Source of the DNA: Acidobacteriaceae bacterium
GTDB lineage: Bacteria; Acidobacteriota; Terriglobia; Terriglobales; Acidobacteriaceae
Reading direction: 5' to 3'
Length of the DNA: 64,000 nt
Assembly: GCA_021323655.1 (NCBI GenBank)
Contig: JAJPKO010000065.1
Location: 1 to 64,000, forward strand
This document shows, in pieces, positions 56,062 through 64,000 of the stretch. Made by a program: the position numbers and the translations under genes. Position 1 is the stretch's first letter. Every line of letters begins with the position of its first letter. The notes under the pieces were generated by a model. The model made no database searches. It was not told the DNA's origin and worked only from the letters and a program-made list of their open reading frames with translations.

Positions 56062-57149
56062 GCCACCTCCTGACGCAGAGTTTGTAACCCGCACTCTTCC
56101 ATGGATGATGCTCTTGCATGCCCGTCCATCCAGAAGCTGTAAATATCGCTTAAGATATTGCGCATGCTTCGCCGTGGCGTCCAGCCCGTGTCGCGTTCGT
56201 GCTTTGTTGTGTCGGAGACGTACAGCACCTGATCGCCGGGGCGCTGCTCAGCATAGCTGTAGCGGGCTTTCCTACCCGTCATCTTGCGGATCTCCTCAAG
56301 AATCTGCAGCACGCTGAATGCCCGCCGCATGCCGCCGCCAAGGTTGTAAACTTGCCCGCGAGTGGTTTTCAGGTTCTGCCGTACAGCTTCCATTCCGTCA
56401 ATCAGATCATGCACGTGAAGAATGTCCCTCACCTGCTTGCCATCGCCATAGATGGTGATCTCGCGGTCCTCCACCGCCGAATAAAGAAAATGCGCCACCC
56501 ACCCCTGGTCTTCATTCCCAAGCTGCCGCGGACCGGCAATGCAGGACATTCGAAATACGACTGTCGGCAAGTCATAGATTCGCGCATAGTCGCGCATGTA
56601 TTGATCGGCAGCGCCTTTTGAGCAGCCATAAGGCGAATGAAAATCTAACGGGGTAGCTTCATCACAACCTTTGAAGGAAGGGTCCGGCACAATATACGCT
56701 GTCTCCCCCGGAACAACGCCCATTGCGTCTAATGCCCCATATACCTTGTTTGTGGAGGTAAACAATACCATGGGGCGCTTACCGGACTTGCGCGCGGCTT
56801 CCAGCACATTCAATGTGCCCTGCGCATTGATCTCAAAGTCCTCTCTTGGATTTTCAATCGAAGTAGTCACCGCTACCTGCGCGGCAAAGTGGTAGATTTC
56901 ATCTGCATCCCGGGCCGCCTTCGCCAGTGCAGCGTGGTCTCGCACATCTTCTTGTATTGTCTGTAGCTGGTTTCTGCCAGCCTTGCTTTTCAGCCATTCC
57001 AGATTTAGCTCTGAACCTCGCCGCGAAAGATTGTCAAAAATAGTGACGTGAGTTCCAGGCCTTTGCAGCAAACGCGCCGCCAGGTTCGAACCTATAAATC
57101 CAGCCCCGCCCGTTATGAGTACTTTTCGTGCCGTGCCGTTCATGTCCAT
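56058..57149 (-). CDS. NAD-dependent nucleotide-sugar epimerase (CDP-paratose 2-epimerase-like)
   Basis: A 363-residue extended SDR. The NAD motif GGAGFIGSN is at about 14-22 and the catalytic Y174-x3-K178 in HSPYGCSKGAAD. The segments FDNLSRRGSELNLEWL and FRMSCIAGPRQLGNEDQGWVAHF resemble CDP-paratose/tyvelose epimerases. ATG 57149 is supported by GGAGG seven bases upstream. It probably makes a rare activated sugar for the transferases in the operon. The exact sugar is not proven. Confidence 0.83.
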   Translation of the reverse strand: MDMNGTARKVLITGGAGFIGSNLAARLLQRPGTHVTIFDNLSRRGSELNLEWLKSKAGRNQLQTIQEDVRDHAALAKAARDADEIYHFAAQVAVTTSIENPREDFEINAQGTLNVLEAARKSGKRPMVLFTSTNKVYGALDAMGVVPGETAYIVPDPSFKGCDEATPLDFHSPYGCSKGAADQYMRDYARIYDLPTVVFRMSCIAGPRQLGNEDQGWVAHFLYSAVEDREITIYGDGKQVRDILHVHDLIDGMEAVRQNLKTTRGQVYNLGGGMRRAFSVLQILEEIRKMTGRKARYSYAEQRPGDQVLYVSDTTKHERDTGWTPRRSMRNILSDIYSFWMDGHARASSMEECGLQTLRQEVA

Positions 57150-57163
57150 GCCTGTCCCTCCAC

Positions 57164-58285
57164 TTACGCTGTCAGTCCGTATGTGCTGAGTTCTTCCAGC
57201 ATTGTTTCTGCTTTGTCTTCCGATTTCTGTGAGGCGAGCCACAAGGCCAGTTCACCAAAGCCTTCTTCATGCGTGACCTTCGGCTCATAGCCAAGCAGAT
57301 TGCGCGCACGGGCGATATCTGCATAGCAGTGCCTTATATCGCCAGCACGATATTTTTTGGTAATCACAGGATTGCTATGCTTCCCCAAAGCCGAAGACAG
57401 AAGCTCGGCAACGCGGCGGATCTGGATCGGTTTTCCGGAACCGATATTCACGACCTCGCCATTTGCCTTGTTCTTGTCCATCGCCAGAAGGTTGGCCTGA
57501 ACAATATCGTGAACATTCACAAAGTCACGGACCTGTTCACCATCTTCGAATACCAGTGGCGCCTCACCATTGATCAGGCGGGTCGCAAAAATTGCAGCGA
57601 CTCCTGTATATGGGTTGGAGAGAGATTGTCGCGTGCCGTAGATATTGAAAAACCTCAGAGCAGTCACCGGAATCCCGTAGGTGCGCCCATAGATCAGGCA
57701 CATTTCCTCCTGATCACGTTTTGACAATGCATAAATAGAATTCAGGTCTGAAGGTTTGTCTTCTCTGGTCGGAATAGGATGCAGAATTGTTCCGCACATC
57801 TCGCAACGCAGCTCCCACTTTCCACTGCGAAGCTGCTCCATCGAGCGCAATGGCGGCGCGCTGTTGCGTCCACAACCAGAACACAGATATTCTCCTTCGC
57901 CATAGATGGACATAGAGGACGCCACAATCAACTTCTCTGGTGTCATCCTAAGATTCAACATCTCCTGCAAAAGTTCTGCCGTTCCCTGCGTATTTACGCT
58001 CATATACCGGCTGATTTCATACATGGACTGCCCCACGCCGACCGCAGCAGCGAAGTGGAAAATCACATCAACATCGCGCAGCACCTCCCGCACCTTCGCC
58101 GGATCGCGCACATCGCCTCTGACCAATTCCACGTCCTCGGACAGGTAGTCTGGGCGGTCATCGCCATGCACCTGTGGAGTCAGATTGTCCAATATTCTTA
58201 CGCTGTGCCCTTCGTTCAGCAGCGCATCGGCCATATGCGAACCAACAAATCCTGCGCCTCCGGTAATAAGAACCTGTTTGCTCAT
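57164..58285 (-). CDS. NAD-dependent nucleotide-sugar epimerase (dTDP-L-rhamnose 4-epimerase-like)
   Basis: A 373-residue extended SDR with GGAGFVGSH at the start and catalytic Y185-x3-K189. It carries a zinc-knuckle insertion with C135, C138, C161 and C164, typical of dTDP-L-rhamnose 4-epimerases, which make dTDP-6-deoxy-talose. ATG 58285 is used; the ORF extension upstream overlaps the glycosidase gene. The second epimerase in the operon suggests two unusual sugars. Confidence 0.83.
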   Translation of the reverse strand: MSKQVLITGGAGFVGSHMADALLNEGHSVRILDNLTPQVHGDDRPDYLSEDVELVRGDVRDPAKVREVLRDVDVIFHFAAAVGVGQSMYEISRYMSVNTQGTAELLQEMLNLRMTPEKLIVASSMSIYGEGEYLCSGCGRNSAPPLRSMEQLRSGKWELRCEMCGTILHPIPTREDKPSDLNSIYALSKRDQEEMCLIYGRTYGIPVTALRFFNIYGTRQSLSNPYTGVAAIFATRLINGEAPLVFEDGEQVRDFVNVHDIVQANLLAMDKNKANGEVVNIGSGKPIQIRRVAELLSSALGKHSNPVITKKYRAGDIRHCYADIARARNLLGYEPKVTHEEGFGELALWLASQKSEDKAETMLEELSTYGLTA

Positions 58286-59211
58286 GCGGCTGTCTCCATC
58301 TCCTGCGTTTGCATACGCCCTTCTTGCGCCGGCGCATAACGTTCCACTGCCCACGCCGCAAAGTCTGCATAAGTGCGAATGTCCGATGGAGGACTGGTAT
58401 GGTGCTCTTCAATTCCCAGGTGGGCAGGCGTAAAGCACAGTGTCATCGAAACCTGAAACGGCTTCAGCGCCTCCATCATCCGGTCGAACCACGCCACAGC
58501 ATTCGGGCGAAACGAGTCGGCCCAATTCACACCTGTCCGTAAATAACGGACATGATGCTGCTGCATCCATTCCACAGCAGCATCCAGCCGGTGGTCTTCA
58601 AAATGGAACCATTGGCACAGGCCAATCTCACCATCCGTCGGAAAATGACTGGCCACCATCTTCGGTGATCCATCATGCTTCAGCAGGCCAAGATAGTAAT
58701 GTCTGTAATAGGAGCTGCCTTCAGCCTCTTTGTGTCTTGTTTCTGCAGGCCAGGTCGGTGGCAGGTCAAACAAGCTGTACCAGTGAATGCGCGGACTGCG
58801 TCCACGAAGCAATTCCAGCGTCTTTTCCAGCCCAAAGACCGCCACCTCTTCCGCGCCAAATGACGATGCCCCGACTTCCGTCACCCATACTGGCTTCTGC
58901 GTCACTTGTTCGGCTTCCGCAATGCGCGCGGGCCACTCATGAATGTTCCAGTGGTTCCAGTCCAGCGGGAATCCATGGACACCAACAGCATCCACATGCT
59001 CCATCACGCCGTGCGACGCCATCAGCCGCAGAAAATCGCAGTCACACGACGACACTCCGCCAAGAACAATTGGTAGCTGTGGGTTTGTTTCTCGAATCCG
59101 TTGGGAAGTGAGTTTTACCATCTCGCTGAACCGTGTCCATCCTTCGTCTAGATGAAAGTTCCAATGGGAGAGATTGTTAGGCTCGTTCCAGAGAACGACG
59201 GCCTCGACCAT
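58282..59211 (-). CDS. Glycosidase-like TIM-barrel protein
   Basis: A 309-residue protein, first gene of the operon. It has the two acidic motifs of clan A retaining glycosidases: WNEPNN (E10) and VTEVGASSF (E112). Both sit in the usual strand ends, but the protein is short for a full GH39/GH5-type barrel and has no signal peptide. It may be an internal glycan-trimming enzyme or a sensor of the product. AGGAGG five to six bases before the ATG gives it the best ribosome-binding site of the operon. Confidence 0.75.
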   Translation of the reverse strand: MVEAVVLWNEPNNLSHWNFHLDEGWTRFSEMVKLTSQRIRETNPQLPIVLGGVSSCDCDFLRLMASHGVMEHVDAVGVHGFPLDWNHWNIHEWPARIAEAEQVTQKPVWVTEVGASSFGAEEVAVFGLEKTLELLRGRSPRIHWYSLFDLPPTWPAETRHKEAEGSSYYRHYYLGLLKHDGSPKMVASHFPTDGEIGLCQWFHFEDHRLDAAVEWMQQHHVRYLRTGVNWADSFRPNAVAWFDRMMEALKPFQVSMTLCFTPAHLGIEEHHTSPPSDIRTYADFAAWAVERYAPAQEGRMQTQEMETAA

Positions 59212-59535
59212 TTCGTTCCTCCTCGTACAAGTGGATCGTGCAATTGGTCGTGCTAGAGACTTGCCGCGTCACAAAGAAACGCGCTACAGAAACTTTCCTG
59301 GGTAACCGTCTTGCGAATGTAGAGCTTCTCTGCGCTCTGACTTTAGGCCTTGCACCGAAAGTGGATGCGGAGCGCTCGCAAACCCGGACTGTCTAGTAGG
59401 AGGTACAAACAATCAAGGAAGTTGCTTTCAGAGATGTAAGAACAATGTTTTCGCTTTTAAGCGCGAGGCACGCAAGAAGAAGAGGATGACTCCCATGCAA
59501 ACACGCACGCGATCCTCAGCATCTAAGCCGTGCTC
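59212..59535. other. Intergenic region upstream of the glycan operon
   Basis: No gene is supported. This stretch must contain the promoter of the glycan operon and the 3' region of udgX. I found no clear consensus promoter in it. Confidence 0.4.
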
Positions 59536-60177
59536 TCAGGCTGCGTGCTTTTTCAGATATTTTGCCGCCTGCTTCAAATCATCTAAAAATCTTGCTCTCT
59601 CACTCTCGCGAGATTCACTGTCCGTCGCACGCAGAACAGAAGAGGGATGCACCGTCGCCAGTATGCGCGGAAGCTCCTGCGTTTCAATAGGCTTACCGCG
59701 CTGTTGCGTTACTTTAAACTCGCGTCCAAGCAATGCCTGGGCCGCTGTCGCTCCCATACAAACAATCAGCGCTGGCTTGATTGCCGCGATTTCAGCATCA
59801 AGCCATGGGCGGCACGCCGCTATTTCCCGCGCGTTCGGTTTTTTGTGAATGCGCCGTTTCCCGCGCGGTTCCCACTTGAAGTGTTTGACTGCATTCGTCA
59901 CGTACACTTCATCGCGGTCAATCCCAGCTTCTTCCAGACAAGCATTCAGCAGCCCTCCCGCTGGCCCTACAAATGGAAGTCCTTCAATATCTTCGCGGTC
60001 ACCCGGCTGTTCACCTACCAGCAGCAGCTGTGCCTGAACTTTACCTGCACCAAAAACAGTCTGCGTAGCATGCTCATATAAAGGACATCCGCGGCAAGCG
60101 CGGGCCGCCTTCCGCAAGGAATCCAGATCGTGAAGGATTGGCAAATATTCCGCCGCAGAATGTTCCATTATTTTCAT
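59536..60177 (-). CDS. udgX: UdgX-type uracil-DNA glycosylase
   Basis: A 213-residue Fe-S uracil-DNA glycosylase. The first two cluster Cys are C28 and C31. The catalytic loop GEQPGDREDIEG is at 55-66. The UdgX insertion KRRIH is at 107-111, with H111 the residue that forms a covalent bond with uracil-abasic DNA in the studied enzyme. HPSSVLR is near the end. It starts 3 bp after the decayed SDR gene. Confidence 0.92.
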   Translation of the reverse strand: MKIMEHSAAEYLPILHDLDSLRKAARACRGCPLYEHATQTVFGAGKVQAQLLLVGEQPGDREDIEGLPFVGPAGGLLNACLEEAGIDRDEVYVTNAVKHFKWEPRGKRRIHKKPNAREIAACRPWLDAEIAAIKPALIVCMGATAAQALLGREFKVTQQRGKPIETQELPRILATVHPSSVLRATDSESRESERARFLDDLKQAAKYLKKHAA

Positions 60178-60180
60178 CGC

Positions 60181-61063
60181 TTAAAATGGCATCTGTCCGC
60201 CGGTCGCACCGTAAATCTCTCCAGTTACATACGTTGCATCATCTGAAGCAAGAAAAACATAGATTGGCGCCATCTCTGCCGGCTGCGCAGCCCGTTCAAA
60301 GACTGTGTCTTTCCCAAACTGTTCCACTTTTTCTTCCGCCATGGTGGAAGGGATCAGCGGTGTCCATACCGGCCCCGGAGCCACTCCATTCACTCGAACA
60401 CTCTGCTTTCCTGCCAGTTTTGCCAGACCCTTGGTAAAGTTCACCAGTGCGGCCTTTGTAGCTGCATAGGCCAGCAGGTCAGGACTAGGATCAAACGCCT
60501 GGATCGAACAGGTATTGATGATGCTTCCCCCTTCTGGAAGCTCTTCCAGCGCAGACTGTGACAGGAAAAACGTCCCAAACACATTCGTATGAAACGTCTG
60601 GGCAAATTCTTCTGCCGGAATATCGGCAATCGAATCATACGTCCGCTGGAAAGCCGCATTATTTACAACAATATCCAGCCGCCCAAACTTCTTCTTCGCG
60701 TCTGCCACTAATGCCTTGCAGTATTTCCACATCTCCCGACCGCAGATGCACCTTCCGCCCTGCATCTTCAATCCACTTCGCGGTTTCGCGCGCATCCTCT
60801 TCCTCTTCCTTCAGATACGAAAGCACCACATCAGCGCCCTCTCTGGCAAAAGCGATCGCCACCGCTCTCCCGATGCCACTGTCCGCCTCGGTAATGATGG
60901 CAACGTTGTCCTTCAGCCTGGAGTTTCCTGTATAGCTTTCCTCACCATGATCTACCTTTGGATTCATCTCGCCTTCATATCCTGGTGGTGGTTGTTTCTT
61001 CGCATCGTATGGAGGCTTCTCCTGAGCTTTCTTCGGGTCCTGATGTCCTGCTCGCCTCGGCAT
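60181..61063 (-). pseudogene. SDR oxidoreductase, frameshifted and with a mutated NAD motif
   Basis: An SDR family gene of about 290 residues split into two frames. The N-terminal part (61063 to about 60728) holds a linker and the NAD motif, read TEADSGIG where the family has TGADSGIG. The C-terminal part (about 60725 to 60181) holds VVNNAAFQ, the CSIQAFDPSPDLLAYAATKAALVN catalytic region and a normal end (YGATGGQMPF). One extra A in a GAAATAC tract near 60722-60729 would explain the shift. Two independent lesions suggest true decay. Confidence 0.8.
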
Positions 61064-61235
61064 AATCGCACCCTCTTTTGCAATAGATGCATACAGAGTG
61101 ATTTGTGCAAATCATTGTGATTTGCTGTTCAAACAGCGTCCACGTAGGTATTCCCACTCTCGCTCCTTCGCATCCTAATCTTTCAGCAGCGGTCGAACGT
61201 TGAACCTGCCCACCTCCAACAGCAGGAGAGTCACC

Positions 61236-62462
61236 ATGAAAGCAGTCGTCTTTCAGGGCATCGGCGACATCTCGATCGAAAATGTCCCGGAGCCGAAAAT
61301 CAAAGCTCCCACTGATGCCATCGTCCGCATCACCGCCAGCGCCATCTGTGGTACTGACCTTCACTTTGTGCGCGGAACACTTCCCGGTGTTAAGAAAGGC
61401 CGTATCCTCGGACACGAAGCCATTGGCATCGTTGAAGAAACCGGCGCCGCCGTGCGCAACTTCCGCAAAGGTGACCGCGTCGTCATTCCCTCTACCGTCG
61501 GCTGCGGAAGCTGCGTGTATTGCCGTTCCGGCTATCACTCCCAGTGCAACGTCGCCAATCCGCAAGGACCATCCGCTGGCACCGTCTTCTTTGGCGGCCC
61601 TGAAAAAGCCGGAGGCCTCGATGGCCTTCAGGCAGAATACGCACGCGTACCATACGCCAGTGCAAATCTCGTAAGGTTGCCCGCCGAAATCACTGACGAC
61701 CAGGCCATCCTCATGTCAGACATTCTTCCCACCTCCTACATGGCCGCCGTCATGGCAGAAATAAAGCCTTCTGACACCGCCGCCATCTACGGTTGCGGCC
61801 CTGTCGGACTCTTCGCCATTGCCTGCGCGCAGCATCTCGGTGCCGGCCGCGTCTTTGCGATTGATAATGTAGAGTCGCGTTTGGAAATGGCCCGCTCTCA
61901 CGGAGCAGAAATCATCCACTTCGATCGCGAAGACCCACTCGCTGTTTTGAAAGACCTAACCAGCGGCTCAGGCCCGGATCGCGTGATTGATGCTGTTGGT
62001 ACAGACGCAGCCACCGCCTCCAAAGGACTAGCAAAAATTGGCAAAGACGAAAACAAAGAGTTCCAGCAGGAGATGAAGAAAGTCGCTCCGGAGGGCACTC
62101 CAGCAGGCGGATCCTTCCAGCCTGGCGGCGCTCCATCTCAGGCCCTGCAGTGGGCCATAGAATCCGTGGCCAAGGGCGGTACTGTTTCTGTTATCGGTGT
62201 TTACTCCGCACCGCTGCCTTTTCCTATTGATCAGGTCGTAGAAAAAAATCTTACCGTTAAGGCCGGCAATTGCAATCACCGCCGGTACATGCCGAAAATG
62301 CTCGAGCTCGTGCGCAGCGGCATCATCCGGCCCGAACAGTTCCTTACTCAGACCCAGCCCATCGTCTCCGCCATTGACGCGTACCGCGCCTTCGATCGAC
62401 ACCAGCCCGGATGGATCAAAGTTAAGCTTGAACCGTCTCAGCATCAACGCCGCGCAGCATAG
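61236..62462 (+). CDS. Zinc-dependent alcohol dehydrogenase, formaldehyde-dehydrogenase-like
   Basis: A 408-residue MDR enzyme. The catalytic zinc Cys is in SAICGTDLHFVRG (about 40) and the structural zinc site is CGSCVYCRSGYHSQC (about 88-102). The Rossmann motif GCGPVGLFAI is near 190. An insertion near 280-310 (DENKEFQQEMKKVAPEGTPAGGS) is shared with glutathione-independent formaldehyde dehydrogenase-like enzymes. ATG 61236 has AGGAGA upstream. The substrate is not fixed. Confidence 0.87.
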   Translation: MKAVVFQGIGDISIENVPEPKIKAPTDAIVRITASAICGTDLHFVRGTLPGVKKGRILGHEAIGIVEETGAAVRNFRKGDRVVIPSTVGCGSCVYCRSGYHSQCNVANPQGPSAGTVFFGGPEKAGGLDGLQAEYARVPYASANLVRLPAEITDDQAILMSDILPTSYMAAVMAEIKPSDTAAIYGCGPVGLFAIACAQHLGAGRVFAIDNVESRLEMARSHGAEIIHFDREDPLAVLKDLTSGSGPDRVIDAVGTDAATASKGLAKIGKDENKEFQQEMKKVAPEGTPAGGSFQPGGAPSQALQWAIESVAKGGTVSVIGVYSAPLPFPIDQVVEKNLTVKAGNCNHRRYMPKMLELVRSGIIRPEQFLTQTQPIVSAIDAYRAFDRHQPGWIKVKLEPSQHQRRAA

Positions 62463-62494
62463 CTGTTGCAAAACAACCCAAGGAGAAACAATCC

Positions 62495-63004
62495 ATGAAA
62501 TTCTTTTCTGCAAACATTGATGATCTTCGCAAGCTCTACATCAACCAGCTCCAGATGCTCCTGTCCACCGAAACTCAGATCACAGAAGCGTTACCCAAAA
62601 TGATTGACAAGGCCACCGACACTCAGCTGAAGCAGGCCTTCCAGTCGCACCTGCAGGAAACGGAAACCCATGTCACCCGGCTGGAAAAGATTCTCAGCGA
62701 ACTCACCGGAAAGACTGACTCCATCAAATGCAAAGCCCTTGCCGGCATCATCGCAGAGGCCGAAGACATGATCAAAGATGCCTCCGATGAATCCGTCCGT
62801 GACGCCGCTCTCATTTCTGCCGCACAGCGTGTCGAGCATTATGAGATTGCGACATACGGCACCGTGCGGACCTTCGCGCGCATCCTCGGCTTGAACTCGC
62901 AGGCGGAAATCCTCGACAAAACGATCAAGGAAGAAGGACACGCTGACCATCTCCTCACAGAGATTGCTAACCGGGTCAATCCATATGCGGAAAAAGCTGC
63001 ATAA
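62495..63004 (+). CDS. DUF892 ferritin-like protein (YciE/YciF family)
   Basis: A 169-residue helical protein. The domain starts DDLRKLYINQLQMLLSTETQITEALPKM and carries the ferritin-like Glu and His residues (ETETHVTRLEKI, then VEHYEIATYGTV). These proteins are stress-linked and have no defined reaction. AAGGAGAAACAATCC precedes the ATG. It lies 32 bp after the dehydrogenase gene. Confidence 0.87.
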   Translation: MKFFSANIDDLRKLYINQLQMLLSTETQITEALPKMIDKATDTQLKQAFQSHLQETETHVTRLEKILSELTGKTDSIKCKALAGIIAEAEDMIKDASDESVRDAALISAAQRVEHYEIATYGTVRTFARILGLNSQAEILDKTIKEEGHADHLLTEIANRVNPYAEKAA

Positions 63005-63084
63005 CAGCAGCTTCTTCTTACATACAACCATGCTCTCGTGCTGGTCTATCCATCTATACACAGCACAAATTGGAGAAGTTAAGC

Positions 63085-63411
63085 ATGGCACTTTCCAAAA
63101 CAACTCGGGACTATGATGAAATCCGAAAGTGGGCCGAGGCCCGTGGAGCGGTTCCATCTGAAGTTGCCAGCACTCACAGGAAAGATGAACCGGGTATTCT
63201 GCGCTTTCAATTTCCTGATGCAACCAATCAGAAGGACAATAACCTGAGAGAGATATCCTGGGAAGAGTTTTTTGAAAAATTTGACGAGAGTAATCTTGAA
63301 TTGATCTATCAGGAAAAAACAGCCGAAGGCGCGGTAAGCAACTTCAACAAACTGGTGCATCCGGAGTCTGTAGAACGTAAATCGTCAGGTAAAAAGCACG
63401 CCGCAGCCTGA
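63085..63411 (+). CDS. Conserved small protein of unknown function
   Basis: A 108-residue basic/acidic soluble protein. I recognise no domain. The central TRDYDEIRKWAEARGAVPSEV, then GILRFQFPDA and ISWEEFFEKFDESNLELIY, suggests a compact alpha/beta fold seen in conserved hypothetical proteins near stress genes. ATG 63085 has GGAGAAG eight bases upstream; the 63070 TTG is less likely. Confidence 0.7.
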   Translation: MALSKTTRDYDEIRKWAEARGAVPSEVASTHRKDEPGILRFQFPDATNQKDNNLREISWEEFFEKFDESNLELIYQEKTAEGAVSNFNKLVHPESVERKSSGKKHAAA

Positions 63412-63434
63412 TCTCACTCATATCCAATCTGGAA

Positions 63435-63473
63435 GGATGGCGCTTTCACGCGCCATCCTCTCCTGTGGAGAGG
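63435..63473 (+). promoter_or_regulatory. Two overlapping hairpins before the last CgeB gene
   Basis: GGATGGCGC (63435-63443) pairs with GCGCCATCC (63450-63458). CCTCTCC (63457-63463) pairs with GGAGAGG (63467-63473). The two share CC at 63457-63458, so they compete. The second buries the GAGAGG ribosome-binding site of the gene at 63483. Confidence 0.55.
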
Positions 63474-63482
63474 AAACGCCGG

Positions 63483-64000
63483 ATGAAGGTAGTCATCTTT
63501 GGGCTTACCGTGAGCTCCTCATGGGGAAACGGCCATGCCACCTTATGGCGAGGCTTATGCAAAGCACTTTCCCATCGCGGGCACCAGGTTGTCTTTTTCG
63601 AGAAAGACGTACCCTACTACGCCACCACGCGGGACATGACAGCACTGCCTGGCGGCGGATACTTATATCTGTATTCGAGCTTCTCTGATGTAGCCGCTCT
63701 CGCCCGCCAACATGCGGATGAAGCAGACCTGGCGCTGGTAACAAGCTATTGCCCAGACGGACGCGCAGCTTCTGATCTCGTCCTCACCTCATCAGCAAAC
63801 ATTCGCGGCTTTTACGATCTCGACACGCCCATCACACTGCAAAGGCTCACCGCTGGAGAAACAATCGAGTATCTTCCCACACAGGGTCTCGGTGACTTCG
63901 ACATTGTACTCAGCTATACCGGCGGCCGCTCGCTTCAGGATTTGCAGCACCTGCTTGGAGCGCGGCGTGTCGCGCCTTTGTATGGAAGCGTAGACCCCGA
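63483..64000 (+). CDS. CgeB-like glycosyltransferase, cut by the window edge
   Basis: The first 172 codons of a CgeB-like protein. It begins MKVVIFGLTVSSSWGNGHAT and continues with LWRGLCKALSHRGHQVVFFEKDVPYY. This is the same opening as the third CgeB gene of the operon at 50-51 kb (LGLTVTSSWGNGHAT; RALHARGHEVVFLEKDVEWY). The frame stays open to base 64000. The C-terminal donor domain is outside the window. This opposite-strand copy suggests a second cluster beyond the edge. Confidence 0.85.
   Translation, partial: MKVVIFGLTVSSSWGNGHATLWRGLCKALSHRGHQVVFFEKDVPYYATTRDMTALPGGGYLYLYSSFSDVAALARQHADEADLALVTSYCPDGRAASDLVLTSSANIRGFYDLDTPITLQRLTAGETIEYLPTQGLGDFDIVLSYTGGRSLQDLQHLLGARRVAPLYGSVDP

Noticed and set aside
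59486-59848. Plus-strand ORF over the udgX region
   Set aside because: It is antisense to the conserved UdgX motifs.

Overview
The window looks like chromosomal DNA of an Acidobacteriota member (class Terriglobia). The main clues are a 1,234-residue TonB-dependent receptor with an N-terminal carboxypeptidase-regulatory fold, an ispH-shc-hpnH hopanoid run, a glycine-cleavage operon with split P-protein, and a PDZ-sensor kinase/NtrC pair. This is inferred from gene content; there is no rRNA in the window. No tRNA, rRNA, CRISPR array, transposase or phage gene was seen.

Layout. 0.2-6.2 kb (minus): ispH, shc, hpnH and a small four-helix-bundle gene, plus a secreted protein. 6.3-11.7 kb (plus): cyaY, a WaaE-like glycosyltransferase, the large subunit of a B12 acyl-CoA mutase with isobutyryl-CoA-mutase-type residues, a LacI regulator and a GT4 glycosyltransferase. 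11.6-18.2 kb: HD hydrolase, an XRE regulator behind three palindromes, a DUF3300 protein, uppS, a secreted C45-type hydrolase and a TauE/SafE permease. 18.2-21.7 kb (minus): cysD-cysN-cysH, preceded by a Cys-rich leader ORF and a terminator-like hairpin. 21.8-27.3 kb (minus): gcvT-gcvH-gcvPA-gcvPB, with ku upstream. 27.6-31.4 kb: the TonB receptor and its terminator. 31.6-35.0 kb: a receiver-like protein, a membrane protein divergent from a TetR regulator, and mlaE-mlaF. 35.2-39.4 kb: the sensor kinase and its sigma-54 activator. 39.8-49.2 kb: alpha/beta hydrolase, LysR, a tripartite RND pump, MgtC-like and DUF4142 proteins.

49.3-59.2 kb is the main accessory region. It holds eight tightly packed minus-strand genes: a glycosidase-like protein, two nucleotide-sugar epimerases, a B12-binding radical SAM enzyme, a GT4 and three CgeB-like glycosyltransferases. 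A heptosyltransferase-like gene faces them. Together they look like a system for building an unusual surface or secreted glycan. After this come udgX, a decayed SDR gene, a zinc alcohol dehydrogenase, a DUF892 protein and a small stress-type protein. A further CgeB paralogue starts at 63483 and runs off the edge, so the theme resumes beyond the window.

The observations I would check first are the Cys-codon leader/attenuator of cysDNH, the CgeB/B12-radical-SAM operon, the degenerate C-terminal domain of CysN, the three-palindrome regulatory region at 12.3 kb, and the unusual active-site residues in the acyl-CoA mutase and MlaF.
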